DNA from: Channallabes apus
Taxonomy: Eukaryota > Chordata > Actinopteri > Siluriformes > Clariidae
DNA: 64,000 bases
Assembly (NCBI GenBank): GCA_030522415.1
Contig: CM060113.1
Span: forward strand, 11,046,065 to 11,110,064
Reading direction: 5' to 3'
Each line of letters opens with the position of its first letter. Within the stretch, counting starts at the first letter, position 1. The notes beneath the pieces were generated by a model that saw only the letters and a program-made list of their open reading frames with translations, was not told where the DNA came from and searched no databases. Positions 55,983 through 64,000 of this stretch are shown here, piece by piece. A program made the translations under genes and the position numbers.

Positions 55983-57582
55983 CAGTGGTGTGAAAAACTA
56001 TTTGCCCCCCTTCTGATTTCTTATTCTTTTGCATGTTTGTCACACAAAATGTTTCTGATCATCAAACACATTTAACTATTAGTCAAAGATAACACAAGTA
56101 AACACAAAATGTAGTTTTTAAATGAGGGGTTTTATTATTTAGGGAGAAAAAAAATCCAAACCTACATGGCCCTGTGTGAAAAAGTAATTGCCCCCTGAAC
56201 CTAATAACTGGTTGGGCCACCCTTAGCAGCAATAACTGCAATCAAGCGTTTGCGATAAGTCTTTTACAGCGCTCTGGAGGAATTTTGGCCCACTCATCTT
56301 TGCAGAATTGTTGTAATTCAGCTTTATTTGAGGGTTTTCTAGCATGAACCACCTTTTTAAGGTCATGCCACAACATCTCAATAGGATTCAGGTCAGAACT
56401 TTGACTAGGCCACTCCAAAGTCTTCATTTTGTTTTTCTTCAGCCATTCAGAGGTGGATTTGCTGGTGTGTTTTGGGTCATTGTCCTGCTGCAGCACCCAA
56501 GATCGCTTCAGCTTGAGTTGACGAACAGATGGCCGGACATTCTCCTTCAGGATTTTTTGGTAGACAGTAGAATTCATGGTTCCATCTATCACAGCAAGCC
56601 TTCCAGGTCCTGAAGCAGCAAAACAACCCCAGACCATCACACTACCACCACCATATTTTACTGTTGGTATGATGTTCTTTTTCTGAAATGCTGTGTTACT
56701 TTTACGCCAGATGTAACGGGACACGCACCTTCCAAAAAGTTCAACTTTTGTCTCGTCGGTCCACAAGGTATTTTCCCAAAAGTCTTGGCAATCATTGAGA
56801 TGTTTTTTAGCAAAATTGAGACGAGCCTTAATGTTCTTTTTGCTTAAAAGTGGTTTGCGCCTTGGAAATCTGCCATGCAGGCCGTTTTTGCCCAGTCTCT
56901 TTCTTATGGTGGAGTCCTTGGTACTGACCTTAATTGAGGCAAGTGAGGCCTGCAGTTCTTTAGATGTTGTCCTGGGGTCTTTTGTGGCCTCTCGGATGAG
57001 TTGTCTCTGCGCTCTTGGGGTAATTTTGGTCGGCCGGCCACTCCTGGGAAGGTTCACCACTGTTCCATGTTTTTGCCATTTGTGGATAATGGCTCTCACT
57101 GTGGTTCGCTGGAGTCCCAAAGCTTTAGAAATGGCTTTATAACCTTTCCCAGACTGATAGATCTCAATTACTTTTGTTCCTGAATTTCTTTGGATCTTGG
57201 CATGATGTCTAGCTTTTGAGGTGCTTTTGGTCTACTTCTCTGTGTCAGGTAGCTCCTATTTAAGTGATTTCTTGATTGAAACAGGTGTGGCAGTAATCAG
57301 GCCTGGGGGTGACTACAGAAATTGAACTCAGGTGTGATAAACCACAGTTAAGTTATTTTTTAACAAGGGGGGCAATCACTTTTTCACACAGGGCCATGTA
57401 GATTTGGAGTTTTTTTTCTCCCTTAATAACGTAAATCTTCATTTAAAAACTGCATTTTGTGTTCAATTATGTTATCTTTGACTAATAGTTAACGGTTTTT
57501 GATGAGCAGAAACATTTAAGTGTGACAAACATGCAAAAGAATAAGAAATCAGGAAGGGGGCAAATAGTTTTTCACACCACTG
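55983..57582 (-). mobile_element. Tc1-like transposon copy E
   Basis: A full-extent copy of 1,600 bp in minus orientation with CAGTGGTGTG termini and TA duplications (55981-55982 and 57583-57584). Both IR/DR ends are present. It is 20 bp shorter than copy A because of two internal 10-bp deletions. Confidence 0.95.
56201..57203 (-). pseudogene. Tc1 transposase, two deletions (copy E)
   Basis: The conserved ATG is at 57203-57201. Ten bases present in copy A (TCATTTGTTC on the plus strand) are missing near 57178, between GTTC repeats, so the frame shifts after about eight codons. A long frame resumes from about 57120 and keeps Asp153, Asp244 and Glu279. A second 10-bp deletion (CTTGCAACGA) near 56257 shifts the C-terminus to an early stop at 56242. 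There is also a local Val-His to Thr-Lys change near residue 98. Confidence 0.92.
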
Positions 57583-57584
57583 TA

Positions 57585-58453
57585 TACAAAAGACATGGAA
57601 AAATATAAAGTGTGATTTTTTTCTAACTCTATATCTTTTCATAATAAATGAATGAACAAACAAATAAATAAATAACCTTTAAAATACCTTGGCATGATTT
57701 ATTAATTTGTAATTTTGTGACATGTGCACCCAGATGGTCCTGTGTGCCATGATTTCAAAAACCATTTGGTCTTGTTCAGAATCCTAAATGACAGATTTTC
57801 TTTCTGTTCTAACTAAAAGCAAGAGCCATCAAAAACCTGGTAAGGACTGTGGATTAACATTAAATCAATAAAGTTTAATTTACTGCATACTTATATTTTT
57901 GTGTTCATTTTGTGTATTCATTACAATACCAATGTCATTATGTATAGTTTGCTATTATCTATCTAAATGACATACTGTACCTTAATGTACATTAATACAC
58001 TAATGCACTTATTCCAGCATTTCACTAGTTCTGGATACCACCATGGTAGAAGGTACCATCAAGAGCTTAGAGCAAGGTATGGGCTGTACGGGACATTTGG
58101 CAATACTTCACAGCCAAAGTCCTGTAATCTGCAAGTGGTCTTTGAGAATAATTGTGTGTACAGTTACAGTACCACAGACAGATGCATCTCTTCTGCAAGC
58201 TGGCAACAAAGATCAGGTGGTCCACTCGCTAAATGTTCACAAGAACAGCTGCAGAGTGTTTGGCCATCTTTAAAAAGTTTATGCCATTGAACTAATCCCA
58301 CCACTGTACATTTAAAAGAGATGCATTTGAAATTAGTACTAAGAAATAGATGGATGTCTAAAGATTATAAACTAAATAATCTTACTGTCCCATTGCTTGC
58401 ACTTTAATTGGACAATAAGACAGCATATACTGTATATGACTTTTCATACAATA

Positions 58454-58456
<3 letters not shown>
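57585..58456. other. gene-free stretch
   Basis: Overlapping ORFs at 57967-58290 and 58043-58273 have no recognisable domain. Confidence 0.5.

Positions 58457-58519
<63 letters not shown>
58457..58519. repeat. (TA)n microsatellite
   Basis: About 31 TA units. Confidence 0.95.
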
Positions 58520-58522
<3 letters not shown>

Positions 58523-59511
58523 ATTAAATTGCTTGTTAAAAACATCATGTATAATATATGGTTTAAGCAGTGACAGTCTATAAAGTGTTTGAAGTTGACG
58601 CCACAGCTTGGCCATTTTATTCATTCAATATTATCACTAGCTTGATGTCTATAAAACCATAAATGCCAAAGAAGTATTGCATATAACAATGTTCCTAGCA
58701 GAGGGACAAAAACATTCATTTGTACAGAATCACTGTGAAGCCTAACTCAGACTGCAAATCCATGTGGAAATTATTATGTTGGCCTATTCAACATATGTAA
58801 CCTGAGGTACCGCAGTTGACATTGCTCTAGCTTCTATGTGCTTTTAATGGGCTTCTCTTTTATATTTTAATCCTCAGAACATTTGGTGCAATAGAAAGCC
58901 GTCTGCTCTGTTGTTATATTGTAAGTAAATGCAAATTCCAATGTTTGGGATGTAAACTTTTTTCCTCTAGGGTCTAGTAGAGAGACATTCATCTGTCGGC
59001 CTGCTTTTTGTCTTTTTATCATCCACACTCTATTTGTTTTATTTAAGTTACATTCTCTAACAATCAGCCTTGTTTATTTGGCCAGGGATCATAATTCCAA
59101 TGCTGCAATAGTTTCAATGCCAAATTCTGACAGTTAAATAAATGCCTGTAAAATTCATGCCTGATCTGGAATGGTAGTACTGTATCTTTCCATGTGACTG
59201 CAAACACTCTGTAGACATCTGGTTGACTATTTATATTGTCCAGTGTTTATGAATACATACAGTAAGACACTTTTTTAACCAACAGTTTCAACACAAAAGT
59301 GTATACAAAATACATTCAAACACATGCACAGTTTGGCATTTGGTTTTAAATAAGAAAATACTAAAGAGCCTTACTTACCAGAGACAATTACTGTGGTGTT
59401 TAAAATGTTTTGCCTGTTCTTTAAACATATATTTAAACTCTTCTTGATTCCAAGGGAAGCTTCCCATTAAAAACAAACAAACAATCAAACAAACAACCAT
59501 CTTGATAAACA
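58520..59511. other. gene-free stretch
   Basis: Nothing recognised. Confidence 0.55.
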
Positions 59512-59526
59512 TATCCTAAGGTCATT

Positions 59527-59885
59527 CATTCATTCATTCATTTTCTATACCGCTTAATCCTGTGTTCAGGGTCGCGGGGGACCTGGAGCCTATCCCAGGA
59601 GACTTCGGGCACTAGGCGGGGTACACCCTGGACAGGGTGCCAATCCATCGCAGGGCACACACACACATACACACCCTCACACACCCATTCACACACTACG
59701 GGCAATTTAGGAACGCCAATTAGCCTAACCTGCATATCTTTGGACTGTGGGAGGAAACCGGAGTACCCGGAGGAAACCCATCAAGCACGGGGAGAACATG
59801 CAAACTCCATGCACACAGAGACGGGAATCGAGCCTGGCCGGGGAATCGAACCCAGACCCTGGAGGTGCAAGGCGACAGTGCTAAC
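59527..59885 (-). repeat. SINE with 15-bp TSD, young
   Basis: A minus-strand copy from the (ATGA)n tail (CATTCATTCATTTTCTATAC on plus) to GACAGTGCTAAC, lacking only the first 20 or so bases of the head. It is flanked by a perfect 15-bp duplication TATCCTAAGGTCATT (59512-59526 and 59886-59900). Confidence 0.95.
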
Positions 59886-59900
59886 TATCCTAAGGTCATT

Positions 59901-61370
59901 TTAAAAAAAAAAGGTTTTGTGTTTCAAAATGTTACATTATTGACCTGAATCAAGCACAGAAAATGATTAAGGCTTTTAATCCTTTAAATGATTAGGGATT
60001 TAATGCTTAAATTACTGAAATTTGGTTAAAAGCTGTCAAATTTTTATTGGAACCTGGAAAGTTAGTGGTAAACTGTCAATTTCACAAAAGAAATGTGGTC
60101 AGATAAAAATTATAAATCTTGAATGACATATTTCGTATGGTGTTATGATTCCACATTTACCGTATTCCAAAGCAATCAACATACCAGTGTAAAAAGGGGA
60201 AGCACATGAAGCAATGCACCCATCATGCATCCACTGTAGAAGCTTTCGGAGGCAGTGTTATGAGCTAAGCTTGCTTCAGTTGGTCAGGTCTAGGCTCCAC
60301 AACGTTATGTCGCAATAAAATAAAGAATAAATTCAGCTGACTACATGTTTGTACTAAATAAAACCTTCACTTGGTTTTATTGAAGAGATTGGTGCAAATG
60401 TGCATTTTCTTACTGGTATCTAAAAAGAAAGAACAAAGTTTTTTGAAAGAAAGAAAGAAAGAAAGAAACTTTATTAACCAATGATATACTTTACTTAAAA
60501 AGATTTCAATGTAAAAGTGACTTCATCCCAAAAAAAAAAAAAAGTACACCTTGTAATATTGTATCTTATACAGGGCAGGAAGGTAATACAATATACCCAT
60601 GTTTGCTAGCAACAGACAATGTGATACAGAAATCTCACATTTAACATTCAGATAAATTTCTCTAAAGCATATTTACACAGTGCCCTCCAAAATAAGTCAT
60701 AACCTTCATAAAATGAACAATTGTCTAAAGAGAACACCTGCAATAAATAATATTTTGAGCACATAGTGTATACAGTATGTACAGTACACTAATATTCTAC
60801 TGTTTACTAAAATGTATCTATGAAGATTTGAGATATGTGGGATACTCTGCATGCTATGCACTAATGACTTTCCTCAATTCCAACAACTGGATTAAAATTT
60901 ACAGCCCCGATAGCGGTGCATTGAAATATTAATTTTGATTTAAATGTATGGTAGCCATGTCATCTTACTTACAGTTTGATCAAACATAAACCTCCTGTAA
61001 GAAAAAAAAACAAGTTTTGAGCTGAAATTTTCTTTAAATTTGCAGCATTTGTACATTCTTCAGAAGAGCTATGAGGTGGAGACATTAACCCTTATGTTAC
61101 TGTGGTGGCCTATGCAAAAACAAAAGCAGGTCCTGGCCACCCTGGGGACTAAGAAAAATTCACCTACCTGATTTGTGAGCCATATAAACAATTTGTCATT
61201 GCCTCACATTCACACCTGACACTCCCATGCTCCCACTCCACTGTAGGTTTACCATTTACCTGTAAATTATAGATTAAAATACTATTGTTCATTTAACTGG
61301 CGGCAGGTCTATTCAAACTGGCTTCCCTGGACTTTCTTTTAACCCTTATACTAAATAATTTATTGTTATT
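59901..61370. other. gene-free stretch
   Basis: It contains a (GAAA)n run at 60445-60468 and short A-runs. No gene is seen. Confidence 0.6.
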
Positions 61371-61382
61371 TTATGAGAAATC

Positions 61383-61757
61383 GGCAGCACGGTGGTGTAG
61401 TGGTTAGCACTGTCGCCTTGCACCTCCTGGGTCTGGGTTCGATTCCCCGGCCAGGCTCGATTCCCGTCTCTGTGTGCATGGAGTTTGCATGTTCTCCCCG
61501 TGCTTGGTGGGTTTCCTCCGGGTACTCCGGTTTCCTCCCACAGTCCAAAGATATGCAGGTTAGGCTAATTGGCGTTCCTAAATTGCCCGTAGTGTGTGAT
61601 TGGGTGTGTGAGTGTGTGTATGTGTGTGTGCCCTGCGATGGATTGGCACCCTGTCCAGGGTGTACCCTGCCTAGTGCCCGAAATCTCCTGGGATAGGCTC
61701 CAGGTCCCCCGCGACCCTGAACACAGGATTAAGCGGTATAGAAAATGAATGAATGAA
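61383..61757 (+). repeat. full-length tRNA-derived SINE, young
   Basis: A 375-bp copy beginning GGCAGCACGGTGGTGTAGTG, with pol III box A-like GTGGTTAGCAC and box B-like GGTTCGATTCC about 45 bp apart, and ending in an ATGA-repeat tail. It is flanked by a perfect 12-bp duplication TTATGAGAAATC (61371-61382 and 61758-61769). It is a useful reference copy for the other SINE pieces in the window. It is non-coding, and its mobility would depend on a LINE RT. Confidence 0.95.
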
Positions 61758-61769
61758 TTATGAGAAATC

Positions 61770-62320
61770 TGCATTACATACATTTATCTTGTTAATCAAT
61801 ATTTAAAAAATTTATATTCACTCAACGTCATTACAGTACATTGCTTTTCATTTTGTTGCAGTACACAATTACTAAATTGTGAATGGAAAAACATGGTCTT
61901 GTTTAAAATTAATCTGCAGTTTATACAGTAAACACAATGTTGCACCTTCGCAGTTCTAAAATCTAATAAACTCTTGTATTTCACGTACTTTCATCAGATT
62001 CAAAGACATAGAAGACAGCCCTGGGAGTGGCTGGCAAGCAAGCAAAAAACATTCAGGCCAAAAGCTTCACTGCTTAGCTTGGCAGGATGGACAGAGAGAG
62101 AAAGCAAGATAGAGAGATGCAATGCCAGCTAGCACATCAAATTAAGCTTAAACATTAAAGAAAAACTTAAATTGTTATATGCTGACATTAAACTTGGAGA
62201 GAGAAGAACACAAGCTGGCCCGATTGCTGTTCCCACAATGCCCTGTCATGGTGTTTTGTTTGCGTGTGTGTCCACAAAAATAAATAAACACACACACACA
62301 TATACACACACACACAGGTA
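61770..62320. other. gene-free stretch
   Basis: It includes (CA)n-rich sequence at 62285-62316. No gene is seen. Confidence 0.55.
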
Positions 62321-62483
62321 GATTCAGTAAGTTTTCTGCTCGTGTGGAAGATGGTATGCGCTGTATGGGTTCTGAAGCTCTACAGAATGTTCTGTACAAT
62401 AGGAGGAGTTTAAATTTACCTCAGAAAAACACTGGGACTCCCACAGAGAATGGAGAAGGAGAATCCAGCAAGCTGTTACCTGG
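62321..62483 (+). pseudogene. exon-like segment, paralogue of 49045-49219
   Basis: It starts GATTCAGTAAGTTTTCTGC, runs through GAAGATGGTATGCGCT, AGAATGTTCTG and AGGAGGAGTTTA...TTACCTCAGAAAAAC, and ends CCTGG/GTAAGTC, a good splice donor. The same landmarks occur in order at 49045-49219. One frame is open (about 54 codons beginning FSKFSARVEDGM). No domain is recognised. Confidence 0.5.
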
Positions 62484-62489
62484 GTAAGT

Positions 62490-63587
62490 CAGCATCATGG
62501 CGCTGGTCATAATGGTGGTCACCTTGCATACCAGCACAAAAACACAACATATTTTGGTATTATTCTGGTCAAGCTGCAAAAACTTGGCTGTGGTAAATAA
62601 GTGTGACAATCTGCAAAAACGTGGCTGTGGTAAATAAGTGTGACAAAGTTAATAAATTTTCTGTAACAGCAACTTCAGTAATTCTGGCTGTAATTAAAAT
62701 GATGCATTTTAATGTATGTACTTAGGGTTAGTCACGGTACCTCTGCAAAGCCCCATAAACCCACCCCATTACATGTGCCTGATTATTTTCCTATAAAAGA
62801 AGGGACCATTGTCTTTCATTCCTCATGTTTTCTTTTAACATGACTATTACAACATATATACTGCATATACAGTGCATCTAAACTAATTATTTTTACATTT
62901 AATTTAAAAAACAGAACACTCATATGTTCTAGAAAAGTAAAGTCAAATACTGTATTTTAAGCCTTATTTATTTCAGCATCAATAATTACAGCACATCAAA
63001 ATATAAAGTATAAAGTATAATAATCATTATAATAATCATTTACAATTTACAAATTACTATAAATAATATGAATCTCTTGGCCTCATGCAGAAGATAGTTA
63101 TCCAACCATAAAAGGGCTGGCCGGAAAAAAAAAATGTTTATTGAGATGCACTGCATATAGTATTCTGTATTCAAATGGGGAAAGTAAAAATTTAACCATC
63201 TTCAAAAAAGCAAGAGAAGTTACATTACTCTCAAAGGTAATAGAAACCAATTCAGGCTGTCAGCTATATTGGAGAAATTGTGTAAAGGTTTGAATCCCTT
63301 AAGTTCCAATACATCCAATAAATCTGGTAAAATAATATTAAATTGCACAGGTTCTGCTGCACATACAGTAGGTGAACTATATTCGCACTACTCTATAATT
63401 GGACTAATAAGATAAGAGTGTCTGTATATGTGGACATAATATTGCAGAAGTAATTTTTTTTTCACAGTCAATTCTTAAACTACTGGATTCAGCTTCTGCA
63501 TCGTTCCAATGTCAATGCACTCTTATGCTTCATGACAGACTATATTTGGAATTGTTGTCTGGAATGTGGTGTGTATTTTTTTTTCAG
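62490..63587. other. gene-free stretch
   Basis: A 30-bp local duplication (CTGCAAAAACTTGGCTGTGG and CTGCAAAAACGTGGCTGTGG, 62571-62640). Otherwise nothing is recognised. Confidence 0.5.
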
Positions 63588-63781
63588 TGTGATGCTAGGG
63601 GGACGGAGTGAGACATTGTACCTCTCTAATTGCCTCACTGCCAGTCAGCTAAAAGCACACAGGGACTCTTATTTACGGCAGCGTCTGGCGTGGGTCCACC
63701 ACGTTTGCATGCATAACAGGAATAGGAGGACATGTGGGTGTAATCCTCAGCCTGCAGGAGAACTGCCTCCTAAAGCAGAGA
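63588..63781 (+). other. candidate exon, unrecognised
   Basis: A strong acceptor (TGTATTTTTTTTTCAG) precedes it, and GCAGAGA/GTAAGA at the end fits a donor. In between, one frame is open and the base composition is more balanced than in the surroundings. It encodes Cys/Arg-rich text such as RRTCGCNPQPAGELPPK that I cannot assign. It could be a host exon, a lncRNA exon or chance. Confidence 0.25.
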
Positions 63782-64000
63782 GTAAGAATGGAATGGAGAG
63801 ATAAATAGCTACTAAGTAGGCATGTGGAATCTTATGATAACTGAGTGCTTGAACTATCTACCTGTTGAGTTAATAAGTTGAGCACTAAGGGATCTTAGAC
63901 AAAACACAGAAGCAGAAGTCATTACAATGTATCTACTGACTTTTTTATTGCAGCTTACCCAAAATTTTTCATAAATGTCCATAAGCGAACTTAGGTAAAC

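Noticed and set aside
58043..58290. Overlapping 76- and 107-codon ORFs
   Set aside because: Two frames open at once without domain, splice or repeat evidence. Most likely chance.
61383..61440. tRNA gene
   Set aside because: Box A and box B-like sequences belong to the SINE head. The tRNA fold and acceptor stem are not present.

Overview
Kind of sequence. This is a vertebrate genomic window, most likely from a ray-finned (teleost) fish. It is AT-rich and full of microsatellites, and it carries a mix of mobile elements typical of fish: IR/DR-type Tc1 transposons, a chromodomain Ty3/gypsy retrotransposon, Rex1-like and L2-like LINEs with short-repeat 3' tails, and tRNA-derived SINEs ending in (ATGA)n. 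A catfish or other otophysan host would fit, but that is a guess. I found no convincing intact host gene. The window reads as intergenic or deep-intronic DNA, and about two fifths of it (my own addition of intervals) is recognisable mobile DNA.

Layout. 0-1.7 kb: a LINE tail and a decayed Tc1 remnant. 1.68-7.61 kb: a complete, very young Ty3/gypsy chromovirus on the minus strand. It has 826-bp LTRs that differ at one base, a perfect 5-bp target duplication, and open gag and pol frames. 7.6-20.6 kb: mostly featureless AT-rich DNA with SINE and L2 pieces and a 1.1-kb inverted repeat. 20.65-22.27 kb: Tc1 copy A, with an open 340-aa transposase. 22.4-26.7 kb: a decayed LINE on the minus strand with two solo LTRs nested inside its coding region. 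31.4-33.0 kb: Tc1 copy B. 33.8-36.25 kb: a 5'-truncated LINE with an open reverse transcriptase frame. 36.5-42.4 kb: decayed Tc1, a hAT-like MITE, a rearranged local duplication, and a Harbinger-like MITE. 42.5-44.2 kb: a decayed three-exon gene remnant on the minus strand. 45.6-53.0 kb: two copies of an unusual palindrome-rich repeat, Tc1 copies C and D, exon-like remnants that resemble a BEN domain, and a 24-bp array. 54-58 kb: decayed Tc1 fragments and Tc1 copy E. 59.5-61.8 kb: two young SINEs in opposite orientation. 62.3-64 kb: a second copy of the exon-like segment from 49 kb and one further candidate exon.

How the parts relate. The genes here serve the elements that carry them. The gypsy element supplies its own capsid, protease, RT/RNase H and integrase-chromodomain. 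Tc1 copies A and D encode full-length transposase that could act on the terminal repeats of all five copies, although copy D has lost one catalytic Asp. SINEs and truncated LINE tails depend on LINE RT in trans. Nesting gives relative ages: the LINE at 22.4 kb is older than the two LTR elements inside it, and the palindrome-rich block at 48-53 kb is older than Tc1 copy D. The least familiar structure is the 48.2-53.0 kb block, which has inverted ends, a 64-bp palindromic VNTR and BEN-like exon remnants. I could not match it to a known element.
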